Shown here in pieces: positions 1-9,700 of a DNA stretch of 64,000 nucleotides. How positions within the stretch are numbered: position 1 is the stretch's first letter; each line of letters opens with the position of its first letter. The stretch is from Paraburkholderia caffeinitolerans. Its GTDB lineage: Bacteria > Pseudomonadota > Gammaproteobacteria > Burkholderiales > Burkholderiaceae. A program made the translations under genes and the position numbers. Location: the NCBI RefSeq assembly GCF_902859945.1, contig NZ_CADIKL010000027.1:1-64000 (forward strand), read 5' to 3'. The notes beneath the pieces are model-generated. The model did no database searches. It worked only from the letters and a program-made list of their open reading frames with translations, and had not been told where the DNA came from.

Positions 1-354
1 GAGCGCGCTGCGCATGAGCGGATATTTCAGGCGGTTCGCGCTATAGAGGTACCACGAGTACGATGCGCCGCGCGAGCAGCCGCGCGGCTCGTGGTTGGGC
101 ATGTCGGGGCGGGTGCGCGGATAGTCGGTCTGCTGCGTTTCCCACGCGACAATGCCGCCCTTCACATAGATCTTCCATGAGCACGAGCCCGTGCAATTGA
201 CGCCGTGCGTGGAGCGCACGATCTTGTCATGGGCCCAGCGCGTGCGATAAGCGTCTTCCCATTTGCGGTCTTCGTCGGTCACGGCGCCGTGACCGTCCGC
301 GAATTGCGGCCTGGCAGTAGTGAAGTAACGCAGGCGATCGAGAAAATGACTCAT
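1..354 (-). CDS. narG: Respiratory nitrate reductase alpha subunit NarG (N-terminal part, runs off the window)
   Basis: This is the first 118 codons of the catalytic Mo-bis-MGD subunit of membrane-bound nitrate reductase, which reduces nitrate to nitrite at the cytoplasmic face. The N-terminus MSHFLDRLRYF is typical of NarG. The FS0 [4Fe-4S] ligands are all visible: His50, Cys54 and Cys58 in STHGVNCTGSC, and Cys93 in EPRGCSRG. The histidine ligand is characteristic of NarG rather than of periplasmic Nap. The ATG lies behind a GGAGAAGCC stretch. The rest of the gene, and presumably narHJI, lies beyond base 1. The family is certain; completeness cannot be judged. Confidence 0.97.
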   Translation of the reverse strand, partial: MSHFLDRLRYFTTARPQFADGHGAVTDEDRKWEDAYRTRWAHDKIVRSTHGVNCTGSCSWKIYVKGGIVAWETQQTDYPRTRPDMPNHEPRGCSRGASYSWYLYSANRLKYPLMRSAL

Positions 355-842
355 GGCTTCTCCAGCTACTGTAGCAGGGACAGGTCTGATTTAAGGGGAA
401 GACCGTTAATAAGTAAAGAGAATGCAAGAGGTAAATGCCATTGCCGATGCGCTTTTTTACGCGCATTGCATGCAATGCAATTTGAGTAAACGCTGAGCGC
501 TCACACTCATTGTGCCCGAGCGGAAATTCGCATGTTTTCTGACTGGCTAATTCCAGATGTTAGAAATCGTTTTCGTTATATTTTTAAGGGAACAGCGGCG
601 CGGTCGTTATTCTCCGCATTTCCGGGATTACTCGTAAGGGATTGGGGCTGCCCCGAAGGGCAATCGAGGACAATGCTTATGATGAATTGAAGCGGTCGAA
701 TTCAATGTGCCGCAGAAAATTCCGAAATTCACAGCGAATCGATTAAACAACGTTTTTCATCATCTTGACGAATACGGCGGTAATCCGCATTGGCGCGTCG
801 CTCGAGTTTCGAATCGAAGCCGGGCGTGGCATATGCGGCGCA
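355..842. other. narG upstream region, no gene seen
   Basis: This 488-base gap separates narG from the convergently placed end of the XRE regulator gene. I see no convincing coding frame. It is less GC-rich than its neighbours and should hold the narG promoter. Two matches to the NarL heptamer TACYNMT read toward narG (TACTTAT at 409-415 and TACCTCT at 427-433), and a perfect 16-base palindrome lies at 463-478. I found no good FNR box. The heptamers are short enough to occur by chance, so the nitrate control implied by them is weakly supported. Confidence 0.4.
463..478. repeat. Perfect 16-bp palindrome upstream of narG
   Basis: GCATTGCATGCAATGC is its own reverse complement. It sits about 110 bases upstream of the narG start codon. 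It could be an operator for a dimeric regulator or a chance palindrome; no family consensus known to me fits it. Confidence 0.5.
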
Positions 843-1688
843 TTAAACTGATTGCGTACGCAACATTTGCGCGGTTGGCGCATCGGCGGGAAAGAACGCC
901 TCGATTGCGAGTTCAGAAAGCGTAATGTCGACGGGCGTGCCGAATACGGTGGTCGTGCTGTAGAAGGACAGTTCGCCGAGCGCGGTCCGTATGCGCAGCG
1001 GCACCGCAATCGTGTGCTGAACCGGTTCGTCGCCGGCACAAGCCGCATGCGGCGGCGCGGAGTAGGCGGCCAGTTCGTCGTGAAGCGCGACGAGGGTCGG
1101 ATCGGCGCTCGCTTCGATCTGCCGCTGCAAGCGCGTGAGCAGATGTGCACGCCACGCATGCCAGTTGACGATACGCGGCGCCACACCCTCGGGATGCAGC
1201 GAAAGACGCAGCGCATTCGCGGGCGCGGCCAGCAGCGCGGGCGAGGCGTCGCCAACTAGCGGCGCGAGCGAGGCATTGGCCGCCACGATGTTCCAGTGCC
1301 GGTCGACCGCGAGCGCCGGGTAGGGCTCGTGGCCGCGCAGCACCAGTTCGACGGCTTCGCGCACCGCCGTGAGCTGCGGGTCGTCGAGCGCGCGCTCCCG
1401 ATAGAGCGGCGCATAACCCGCGGCAACGAGCAGCGCGTTGCGCTCGCGCAGCGGCACGTCCAGGCTTTCGGCCAGATGCATGACCATTTCGCGGCTCGGC
1501 AGCGAGCGGCCCGACTCCACGAAACTCAGGTGCCGGGTGGAAATCTCCGCTTCGTTCGCGAGCAACATCTGGCTCATGCGGCGGCGCAATCGCCATTCGC
1601 GCAACAGCTCGCCCACACTGCGGCGCGTTGCGCCAATGGTCGACTGCACGGGGGAGGGAGCCACGAAGGCGTTAGCGAGCGTGTTCAT
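843..1688 (-). CDS. XRE-family regulator with MmyB-like ligand-binding domain
   Basis: This 281-residue DNA-binding protein has a helix-turn-helix at about residues 27-85 (LLREWRLRRRMSQ, then ISTRHLSFVESGRSLPS). It is followed by the conserved MmyB/MLTR ligand-binding domain, with motifs PYPALAVDRHWNIVAAN and a trailing beta-rich region. Proteins of this design are PAS-like sensors that often regulate an adjacent short-chain dehydrogenase or oxidoreductase. Here no such gene is next door, so its target is unknown. The ribosome binding site is weak. The architecture is clear; the ligand is not. Confidence 0.9.
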   Translation of the reverse strand: MNTLANAFVAPSPVQSTIGATRRSVGELLREWRLRRRMSQMLLANEAEISTRHLSFVESGRSLPSREMVMHLAESLDVPLRERNALLVAAGYAPLYRERALDDPQLTAVREAVELVLRGHEPYPALAVDRHWNIVAANASLAPLVGDASPALLAAPANALRLSLHPEGVAPRIVNWHAWRAHLLTRLQRQIEASADPTLVALHDELAAYSAPPHAACAGDEPVQHTIAVPLRIRTALGELSFYSTTTVFGTPVDITLSELAIEAFFPADAPTAQMLRTQSV

Positions 1689-1869
1689 GCACCGATTCTA
1701 GCGAAAAGACGCGAGCGGTCGATTACCCGTGAGGTAAGGGTTCCGCGTCATAAGAAATCCGCTCGAAAAAATGTCTGCGACGTTCGCGTAAGACGCTTTT
1801 CGATGTCCCTGCGTTTCGCCTAGAATTTATATCTCACAATTTAGTTGATGGCATGGCGAGGAGAAGGCC

Positions 1870-2031
1870 ATGAGGGAAACGGTGGTTGCTTATCTGCTGG
1901 GCCCGGTTGTGATGCTGGTGGTGTGCGCCGCCATGTGGGCCGTGTCGCGCCATAGCCGGGGCGTGCTTGAGGAGCGCGTGACGCGCTGGCTCGACGCACA
2001 CCGCGGACACGGCATGCGTCACAAGCATTGA
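1870..2031 (+). CDS. Small single-pass membrane protein (53 aa), unknown function
   Basis: A short frame begins with MRETVVAYLLGPVVMLVV and ends ...GMRHKH. A strong Shine-Dalgarno GAGGAGAAGG lies just before the ATG. Residues 5-25 form one hydrophobic segment, followed by a basic, amphipathic tail rich in Arg and His. The predicted topology is a short N-terminus and a cytoplasmic tail. I do not recognise a named family. The good ribosome binding site and clean membrane segment argue that it is real, although it is small. Confidence 0.6.
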   Translation: MRETVVAYLLGPVVMLVVCAAMWAVSRHSRGVLEERVTRWLDAHRGHGMRHKH

Positions 2032-2297
2032 GCGTGCCAGCAAGCCGGTCTCCGAAGTCGAGCGCGTGCGGGTAAACGCGTATCGCGGTCCCGGCACGGG
2101 TATGCTCGTCTGCCGATTATATGGCAGTACGAATCAATTTTTGCCGGGAAATTTGCCGCTGCCGCCTGACGTGGCTTTCGCGCGCGGGCGCGGATTCGCG
2201 ATCCGCCGTTCTGTCTGCCGATATGCGCGTAATCCATTAGGTAGGGAACTGTAGGAAGGGACCGATGTCATTGCCATATTGCATATCGGAGCCCTTC

Positions 2298-2729
2298 ATG
2301 ACACGTCCCACGGATTCCCTGATCATCTTCATCGCCCGTATTGCGCTCGCGATTCTGTTTTTATGGGGCGGCGCCATGAAGCTTTTTGGGTACGCGGGAT
2401 TCATCGCTTATCTGCATGCGCATGGCGTGCCTTATGCGCAATTCATGGCGCCCATCGCCACCGGCGTGGAGTTGCTAGGCGGGCTCGCGCTCGTGTTCGG
2501 CGTGCGCATGCGCTTCGTGGCGTTCGTGCTGGCCGCTTACACCATTGTCACGGCGGTTCTTGGGCATGACTTCTGGAATATCACCGAGGCTGCGCATCAG
2601 CAGGACGCGGTCGTGCATTTCTGGAAAAACATCGCGATCGCGGGCGGGTTCCTGCTGCTCACGGTAACGGGCGCGGGACGTGCTTCCATCGATGGACTGC
2701 GTGCGCCGCGCGGCGGGCTGCGGGGCTGA
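2298..2729 (+). CDS. DoxX-family membrane protein
   Basis: This inner-membrane protein of about 143 residues has four hydrophobic helices. The first holds the DoxX signature IARIALAILFLWGGAMKLFGY, here cited only for its pattern R-x6-F-x2-G-x2-KLFGY; later ones include GVELLGGLALVFGVR and FWKNIAIAGGFLLL. DoxX proteins are linked to redox balance or quinone and thiosulfate metabolism, but most have no proven role. The chosen ATG gives MTRPTDS. An in-frame ATG 33 bases upstream (2265) has the better Shine-Dalgarno AGGAAGGG, so the true N-terminus may be 11 residues longer. It appears monocistronic. Confidence 0.88.
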   Translation: MTRPTDSLIIFIARIALAILFLWGGAMKLFGYAGFIAYLHAHGVPYAQFMAPIATGVELLGGLALVFGVRMRFVAFVLAAYTIVTAVLGHDFWNITEAAHQQDAVVHFWKNIAIAGGFLLLTVTGAGRASIDGLRAPRGGLRG

Positions 2730-2809
2730 AGGCTCGCCCGGTTGCCCACGCCGTTGCATGCGGCACGCCGACAACGAACAAGATCCACCAGGAAACTTGG
2801 GAGCCCGCT

Positions 2810-3079
2810 GTGATTGAAAACTTCGAATTCAACGTGGGTGGCAGGGCCGGGCAGTTCTGCGCGAGCCTTGCCGAGGACGGCACGCGCCGCGTGCTGATCA
2901 GCACCGCCGATACCGCGAAGACGCTGGTGATATTCGATGCGTCGGGGTTGATCGGCACGCTCAAGGCCGAACTCGAGGAGCCCGACCGGCTGATCGCGCA
3001 CGCCATTCGCAAGGCGCAAGCCGAAGGACTGATCGAACGTGCGCTGAGTACGGGCGCGATTCAGGAAGCCTCGCTCTAG
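2810..3079 (+). CDS. Conserved hypothetical protein (89 aa), DUF1488-like size, function unknown
   Basis: A small soluble protein starts at GTG with GGAAACTTGGGAG upstream. Its sequence begins MIENFEFNVGGRAGQF and alternates short beta strands (RRVLISTADT, TLVIFDASG) with a C-terminal helix. There is no signal peptide or membrane segment. I do not recognise a family with certainty. Its stop codon overlaps, on the opposite strand, the stop of the drug-exporter gene within one CTAG tetranucleotide, so the two genes converge with no spacer. Confidence 0.65.
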   Translation: MIENFEFNVGGRAGQFCASLAEDGTRRVLISTADTAKTLVIFDASGLIGTLKAELEEPDRLIAHAIRKAQAEGLIERALSTGAIQEASL

Positions 3080-4605
3080 CTGCGCGCGGCTTCGTTGTCT
3101 TTCACGCTTGATTCGTATGCGCGTTTTTCCTGGCGCGGCGCGTTGGCGTGCGTGGCGTTGAGGGTGGCGGGGGCCGTCGCGTCCGCGCGCATACTCCAGG
3201 CCAGGCAGGCCGCCACCAGAAGCAGCATTGCAGAGATTGCCGTATCGGCGTGCAGGCCGCTCACGACCTGCGCCGGCGCCCCGCTGCCGGTGAGCGCACC
3301 GAACGCCGCCACGCCCACCGCGCCGCCCGCCTGGCGCGCCGTATTGAGCAAGGCCGATGCCGTGCCCGCGCGTGCCGGTTCGACCGAGGCCAGCACCGTG
3401 GTGGTCATGGCCGGCACCGCGAGCCCCATGCCGGCGGGAATCAGCAGAAACGCCGCGAGCAGCGCAATCAGCGGCGTGTTCGCATCGACAGGAATCAGCA
3501 GCGCATAGCCGAGCCCCGCCACGAGCGCGCCGCCGATCATCGGCAAGCGCGTGCCGTAGCGCGCGACCACGTGTCCGCTCGCGATGTTGGAGAGCAGGAA
3601 GCCGCCCGTGAGCGGGATAAAGGTGAGTCCGGCCTGCAACGGCGACTGGCCGCGCGCATGCTGGAGGAACAGCGCGAGCACGAATACGGTGCCGTAGTAC
3701 GTCAGATTCACGCATACACCGAATAGCACGGCCGTGCTGAAGATGCGATTGCGCAGCATGGCGAGCGGCACCATGGGGGCTTCGATGCGCGCTTCGAGCG
3801 CGACGAACGCCGCGCCGGCCGCGAGCGCCAGCATGAAGCCGCCCCACACGGCCCAGTGCGCGAAGCCGAGCGGCCGCCACTCGATTACCGCTCCCGTGAA
3901 CGCCGTGAGGGCGACGACGGCCAGCAACTGGCCGCGCAGGTCGAGGCTGCGCGGGCGCTGCGCCGGAGCATCCGCGGCAGGAGCGGCCGCGCCGCTTGCA
4001 CTGTGCGATGCGGGAATCCACGCCAGCGTGGCAGCAAGGCCCGCTGCACAGAGCGGCAGATTGACGAGAAAGATGCTGCGCCAGCCGAACGCGGCGATCA
4101 GCAGGCCGCCGGCGATCGGTCCGGCGGCGATCGAGATCGCGCCGGCGGCGGTCCAGAAACCCACGGCGCGGGCGCGCAGCGAGCGTTCGTGGCGGCAGGC
4201 CTCGTTCAGCAGCGCGAGCGAATTGGGCAGCATGGCGGCCGCCCCCGCGCCTTGCAGCGCGCGTGCCGCGATCAGCAAGGCCGGATTGGCCGCGAGCCCG
4301 CAGGCCAGCGAGGCGAGCGCGAACACGACGAGGCCGACCGCGTACATGCGGCGCGCGCCGTAGCGGTCGCCGAGCACGCCCCCCGAGAGCATCAGCACGG
4401 CGAAGGCGAGCGTGTAGGCGTCGACGATCCATTGCAGCCTGGCGACGTTCGCGTGCAGGTCGGTGGCGATGCGCGCCAGCGCGATATTGACGATGGTGAC
4501 GTCGAGTTGCGTCACGACGAAGCCCACGCTCACGGTTCCCACCACGCGTGCGAGCGCGGGCGTGAAGCGTGCAGAGCGGGGCGAAAGGGCAGATGGCGTA
4601 TTCAT
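3076..4605 (-). CDS. DHA2-family (EmrB/QacA-type) MFS multidrug exporter
   Basis: This is a 509-residue proton-driven antiporter of the 14-helix DHA2 family. The signature QLDVTIVNIALARIATDL follows the first helix, and the motif-A region GVLGDRYGARRMY lies between helices 2 and 3. Motif C-like LLNEACRHERSLRARAVG and many Gly/Ala-rich helices follow. No membrane-fusion partner (EmrA) or outer-membrane partner adjoins it, so it probably exports small drugs to the periplasm on its own. It is divergent from the orphan response regulator, with a 221-base gap. The substrate cannot be told from sequence. Confidence 0.93.
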   Translation of the reverse strand: MNTPSALSPRSARFTPALARVVGTVSVGFVVTQLDVTIVNIALARIATDLHANVARLQWIVDAYTLAFAVLMLSGGVLGDRYGARRMYAVGLVVFALASLACGLAANPALLIAARALQGAGAAAMLPNSLALLNEACRHERSLRARAVGFWTAAGAISIAAGPIAGGLLIAAFGWRSIFLVNLPLCAAGLAATLAWIPASHSASGAAAPAADAPAQRPRSLDLRGQLLAVVALTAFTGAVIEWRPLGFAHWAVWGGFMLALAAGAAFVALEARIEAPMVPLAMLRNRIFSTAVLFGVCVNLTYYGTVFVLALFLQHARGQSPLQAGLTFIPLTGGFLLSNIASGHVVARYGTRLPMIGGALVAGLGYALLIPVDANTPLIALLAAFLLIPAGMGLAVPAMTTTVLASVEPARAGTASALLNTARQAGGAVGVAAFGALTGSGAPAQVVSGLHADTAISAMLLLVAACLAWSMRADATAPATLNATHANAPRQEKRAYESSVKDNEAARS

Positions 4606-4826
4606 GCGACGTATCTTAGGACGCTGGCTGCCACGACGTTTCAGTGCGACGTGAAAGGTCGAAGCATGACGGCGGCCGCCATCGTCTCAATACCGGGCCT
4701 GTCAGGCCTTCACGCCGACGCCGAAGGAATTCTTCACTACGAGTCGCAATTCAGAGTCCTCTTATGGGCTGTCTTTGCACATCTCCACAGAATTGCTCCC
4801 GCTTTGTTCGGATAAGGGAGGTTTCT

Positions 4827-5549
4827 ATGCGTATCGCAATTCTCCAGCGCGACGCTGGCCAGCGCGGGTTGATCGAGCGTGCGCTCACACAAAGCGGCCA
4901 CGCTTGCATGCCGTTCAGCGACGGCATCGCGCTCGCCAAGGCGCTGGCCGCTTCTACCGTCGACATGCTCGTGCTCGACTGGCAGGGTTCGCGGCTCTCT
5001 GGCGCGGAATTGCTGAAGACGGTGCGCGCCGTGAACGGCAATCAGATTCCGGTACTGTTCGCTTCCGAGGACGACTCTGACGAGAGCGTGGTGCGCGCGT
5101 TCTCGGTGGGCGCGGACGACTACGTTAGCCTGCCGGTGTGCCCCTCGGTGTTTCGTGCGCGCGTGAATGCGCTGCTGCGGCGCGCCTTTCCTGATCGTTA
5201 CGACAACGTGGTGCTCGAGGTCGGCCCGTATCACTTCGACATGCGCCGCCAGACCGTCACCGTGCACGGCAAGCCCGTCGAACTGTCGGGCACGCAGTAC
5301 CGGCTGGCTTCGCTGTTCTTCGCGAATATCGGCCGCGTGCTCTCGCGCGATCATATCTACGCGATGGTCTGGGGACGCGAGTTGCATACGCTCACGCGCA
5401 CCATCGACAGTCACGTCTCGCGCCTGCGCGTGCTGCTGGAGATCGAGGAGCACAACGGTTTCCGTCTGCAGCCCGTCTACAAGAGCGGCTACCGGCTGCT
5501 GCGCTTGCAGGACGAGGCGGTGTCGTTCGACGAGCGCGCGGCGGCGTGA
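4827..5549 (+). CDS. Orphan OmpR/PhoB-type response regulator with atypical receiver
   Basis: A 240-residue transcription factor has a receiver domain (1-118) and a winged-helix DNA-binding domain (about 130-228, with SGTQYRLASLFFANIGRVLSR and TLTRTIDSHVSRLR). The phospho-acceptor aspartate is Asp51 in LVLDWQ. The usual acidic pair near residue 8-9 is reduced to one Asp (QRD). Ser80 replaces the usual Thr, and the conserved Lys before the cis-Pro is Leu102 (DDYVSLPV instead of ..KP). I chose the ATG after GGGAGGTTTCT. No histidine kinase is adjacent. Regulation may not follow normal phosphorylation. Confidence 0.9.
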   Translation: MRIAILQRDAGQRGLIERALTQSGHACMPFSDGIALAKALAASTVDMLVLDWQGSRLSGAELLKTVRAVNGNQIPVLFASEDDSDESVVRAFSVGADDYVSLPVCPSVFRARVNALLRRAFPDRYDNVVLEVGPYHFDMRRQTVTVHGKPVELSGTQYRLASLFFANIGRVLSRDHIYAMVWGRELHTLTRTIDSHVSRLRVLLEIEEHNGFRLQPVYKSGYRLLRLQDEAVSFDERAAA

Positions 5550-5597
5550 TGCCCGGCGCCCATGACGGGGCGATTCGCGTCATGGGCCAATGAATGA

Positions 5598-5632
5598 AAA
5601 ACGGCGGCACGTAATTCACGTGCCGCCGTTTT
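5598..5632. terminator. Strong bidirectional rho-independent terminator
   Basis: A 15-bp perfect stem (arm AAAACGGCGGCACGT) with a 5-base loop is flanked by A and T runs on both sides. It serves the response regulator on the plus strand and the small 96-aa gene on the minus strand. Confidence 0.9.
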
Positions 5633-5656
5633 GCTATGGCTTGCTTGTGTGCGGTG

Positions 5657-5947
5657 TCAACGTGCGATGCCGAGCCCTTCCAGCACCGCATTGCCTTCGG
5701 GCGTCAGGCGGATCAGCGCGGCGCCCGCGGCAGCGTCGCCGGGCACCTGCTCGACGAGGCCTGCTTCGCGCAGCGTGGTGATCTCGGGCTTGGCGCTCGC
5801 GTCGATGGGCGCATGCAGCAGCAGCAACAGCGTGGCGAGCTCGTGATGGCTCAGCAGGCGCCGCAGTATCGTGCGCTTCGCGGGCTTGGCCGGCCGCGCT
5901 TCGGTTGCTGCTTGATGCTTCTTCAATCCAGTCCAGTCCACGGGCAT
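5657..5947 (-). CDS. Conserved hypothetical protein (96 aa), winged-helix-like
   Basis: A small, soluble basic protein. The N-terminal 25 residues are Lys/Ala/Pro-rich and probably disordered. Residues 28-95 resemble a MarR/wHTH fold: ILRRLLSHHELATLLLLLHA, then EITTLREAGLVEQV and IRLTPEGNAVLEGLG, as in the helix-helix-wing order of transcription factors. This is inference from pattern only. The AGGAG ribosome binding site abuts the ATG; an in-frame GTG two codons later has better spacing and may be the true start. It is convergent with the response regulator across a shared terminator. Confidence 0.65.
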   Translation of the reverse strand: MPVDWTGLKKHQAATEARPAKPAKRTILRRLLSHHELATLLLLLHAPIDASAKPEITTLREAGLVEQVPGDAAAGAALIRLTPEGNAVLEGLGIAR

Positions 5948-6127
5948 CTCCTGCTGTGTTTCTTCCAGGGTGAGGCGATGATGCGGACGAAGACTTAAGC
6001 GATTCTTAAAACCCGCCTCTGGAAATATGTCGCCGTACTACATGCCGTTACGGCGCGTAACCGGTTTGAACGCGCCTGTAAGCGCGCTTTAAGCGCGCTC
6101 GCGCCGCGTGGCGCGCAACGCGTTGGC

Positions 6128-6460
6128 TCAGGGCGCGCAGGTCTTGCTCGCGCTTTCGATCCACAGGTTCCCCTTGTGACGCTTGCCGGGGTAGAAGCGA
6201 TAGGTGGTCGTGCCGTTATCGGCGCGAATCTTGATGATGTTCGAATCGCCGAAGTCGAGCATTTCGCCCTGCGGCAGTGCGCTCGTCTGGAAGCTTACGC
6301 CGCGCCGCGCCGCTTCTGCCGTGAGGCACGAGACGACGTCCTGAACCGACCGGTTGGTCGTGGAATCGATGACAGGCTGACCGGAGTCCGGATTGCCCTG
6401 AAACCAGGCGCAGGCGCCGAGGCTGAGCGAAAGGGCGAGGGGCACGGCAAGTTTCTTCAT
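6128..6460 (-). CDS. Small outer- or inner-membrane lipoprotein (110 aa)
   Basis: The N-terminus MKKLAVPLALSLSLGACAWF is a classic lipoprotein signal peptide with lipobox LGAC, so the mature protein begins at Cys17. The rest is about 94 residues with two further cysteines (VSCLTAEA and SKTCAP) that could form a disulfide. It contains a beta-rich core (TTTYRFYPGK, LWIESASK). I do not recognise its function. It is divergent from the penicillin-binding protein gene with a 298-base gap. Confidence 0.75.
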   Translation of the reverse strand: MKKLAVPLALSLSLGACAWFQGNPDSGQPVIDSTTNRSVQDVVSCLTAEAARRGVSFQTSALPQGEMLDFGDSNIIKIRADNGTTTYRFYPGKRHKGNLWIESASKTCAP

Positions 6461-6758
6461 ATGTCTCGTGTGGCGACCGCAAGGAACTGAAGATTATAGC
6501 GGCAGCACGTCGCGTGCCGGCGCCGCGCGATGCCCTCTGGCGAGCGCCATTCGCGCGACACATACGCCGCATACAGTGGAAACACGAGTAGCGATTCGGG
6601 CTCGGATATGCAGGGGTCCCCGCGCAGCGGGCACGGCTGTTGCGGGGACGCGACTGACGCCGCCGCAGCGTGATACCGCCGCACACGAATCAACCAGGCG
6701 AGATAGACTATCTCAGCGGGGTACTCCGCGATCTGGCGCGACGTCAGGGAGAATAACC

Positions 6759-9700
6759 ATGAGCCGCCCGTCGGTCCGTTTTCCTCTTCCTGCCACCCAT
6801 GCCGGTTCAGTCTGGCGGTGGATCAAATGGGGTTTCGTCCTCGCGATTCTGGTTGCGATCGCCATCGTGGTGCGCATCGTCCAGATCGAAATCGATACTT
6901 CGAGACTCCAGGCGCGCTATCTCTCCGAACTCACACGCGACATTGGCTTCGCGGTCGAGCCGGGGCAGAGCCACAGCATCCGCTTTCCCACGACGAATGG
7001 CCCTTACGACGTGCGGCTCGGCTATGCCCAGTTGCCGGCCTTTACCACGCGTCTCGAACAGCGCGGCTTCACCGTGGCCGCGCAGGCGCGTGATTCCGCG
7101 CGCATGATCGCGCTTGCCGACGAAGGCCTGTTCGTCCCTTATGAAGAAAAGGACCAGGCCGGCATCGTGCTGCGCGACGCAAACGGCGCGACGCTGTTTC
7201 ACACGCGCTATCCGCAGCGCGTCTACGAGAACTTCGACGCCGTGCCGCCGCTCGTGCGCGATTCGCTGCTCTTCATCGAAGACAAATACCTGCTCGCCGC
7301 CGATCAGCCGAACCGCAATCCGGCCATCGACTGGGGGCGCTTTAGCCGCGCACTCGTCGACCAGGGCGCTCGGCTCATGAACCGGCATCAGCACACGCCG
7401 GGCGGCAGCACGCTAGCCACGCAAATCGAGAAGTTCCGCCACTCCGATGGCGGGCGCACCGCGACGCCGCCCGAGAAACTGCGCCAGATTGCGTCGGCCT
7501 CGGTGCGCGCCTATCTCGACGGCCCGCAAACCATGCCCGCGCGCCAGCAGATTCTCGTGCACTACCTGAACTCCGTACCGCTTTCGGCGAAGGCGGGTGT
7601 GGGTGAAGTCAACGGTATCGGCGACGGCCTTGCGGCCTGGTATGGGCGCGACTTCCGCGACGTCAACCGCATTCTGCGCGAGCCCGTGTCGGAAACCACG
7701 CTGGACGAGCAGGCGCTCGCGTTCCGCCAGGTGCTTTCGCTGCTGATCGCCCAGCGCGCGCCCTCGTATTTCCTGCAGAAGAACAACGACGCGCTTGCGA
7801 AGCTCACCGACAGCTATCTGCGCCTGCTCGGCAACGGCGGCGTGATCTCGCCCGCGCTGCGCGACGCCGCACTCGCGACGCAGCTCACGCTCGACCGTGC
7901 GAAGTCCACGCCGCGCGCGCCGGCCTCCTATGCCCAGCGCAAGGCGGTGCTCACGATGCGCACGCAACTGATGCAGGCGCTCGGCCTGAAGACGATCTAC
8001 GATCTCGACCGCCTTGATCTATCGGCCACGTCCACGCTCGACGACGCTGTACAGCAGGCCGTGAGCGACCGGCTTGCCGATGCGGCGACCAAGGACGGCG
8101 CGCGCGCGGCGGGGCTGGTGGGTGACAAGATGCTCAAGCCCGCCGACGACCCGTCGAAGATTGCCTACAGCTTCACACTGTTCGAGCGGCGCGGTGGCGA
8201 GAACCTCGTGCGCGTGCAGACCGACAGTGTGAACCAGCCGTTCGACATCAATTCCGGCGCGCGCATGAATCTCGGCTCGACCGCGAAGCTGCGCACGCTC
8301 ATTACGTATCTGCAGATCGTGAGCGCGTTGAACGCGAAGTACGCCAACGAAGATCCCAAGACGTTGCGCGCGATGATTCCGCAGACCGACCCGAGCGACG
8401 CGCTCACGCGCTGGGCGCTCGACTATCTCTCGACGACGCGCGATCGTTCGCTGCCCGCGATGCTGGAAGCGGCGGTGCAGCGCAAATATTCCGCGAATCC
8501 GGGCGAGACCTTCTACACGGGCGGCGGCGCGCAAAGCTTCAACAATTTCGAGTCGAGCGAGAACGCGCAGATCCTCACCGTGCAGAGCGCGTTCCAGCAT
8601 TCGGTGAATCTCGTGTTTGTGCGGCTCATGCGCGATATCGTTCACTACGAGATGATCCAGGTTTCGGGGCCACCCTCGACTTACCTCGACGATCCGGCGG
8701 TGCGCAACCACTACCTCACGCAGTTCGCCGACGGCGAGAGCCAGGTCTACATGAAGCGCTTCTACACGCGCTATGCGGGCAAGAGCAACGACGAAGCGCT
8801 GCAGATCCTGTTGAAGCACACGCGCAAGGGGCCCGCGCGGATCGCGACGGTGCTGCGCAGCGCGAACCCGAACGGCGACCCGGCGTGGTTCAACGCGCAG
8901 ATGCGCGCGCAACTGAAGAACACTAAATTTCAGTGGCTCGACGACGAAGATCTTGCCGGGTACTACAACAAGTATGCGATCGACAAATTCAATCTCAACG
9001 ATCGCGGCTATATATCGGGTATTCATCCGCTCGAATTGTGGCTGCTGAATTATCTGCACACGCATCCCGACGCGACGCTCGCGCAGGTTCAGGCGCAAAG
9101 CCGCGACGTGCGCCTCTATACCTACAAGTGGCTCTTCAAGACGCGCTATTACGCGACGCAGAACCGGCGCATTCGCCACATGATCGAACTGAAGGCGTAT
9201 GCGGAGATCGGCAAGTCGTGGCGTGCGCTCGGCTACCCGTTCGACAACATCACGCCTTCGTATGGCGCGGCGATTGGCGCATCGGGCGACCGGCCTTCGG
9301 CGCTCGCGTATCTGATCGGCCTCGTCTCCAGCAATGGAGAGAAGTTGCCGACGCATAGCTTCGAATCGCTCGACTTCGCGCGCGGCACGCCGTACGAAAC
9401 GCGCTTCGTGCATGCGGCTACGCCGCCGCAACCGCTCATTTCGCCGGAAATCGCGGAGGTCGCGCGCGAGTTGCTGACATCGGTGGTGGAAGGCGGCACG
9501 GCCAAGCGGCTCGCCGATGGCATGACGTTCCCCGGCGGCAAGACGCTGCCGGTTTATGGCAAGACCGGCACGGGCGATCAGCGCTTTAACGTATATGCGC
9601 CGGGCGCTCGCCTGATCGAGTCGCGCAAGGTGAACCGCAGTGCGACGTTCGTGTTCGTCATCGGCGATCGCTTCTACGGCACCCTAACCGCGTGGGTACA

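Noticed and set aside
2597..4432. 611-codon minus-strand frame across the DHA2 exporter
   Set aside because: A shifted reading of the transporter gene; the product is Arg-rich and without domains, whereas the other frame gives a full 14-helix transporter.
8019..9431. 470-codon minus-strand frame inside the penicillin-binding protein gene
   Set aside because: Antisense shadow; the plus strand carries all three transpeptidase motifs in frame.
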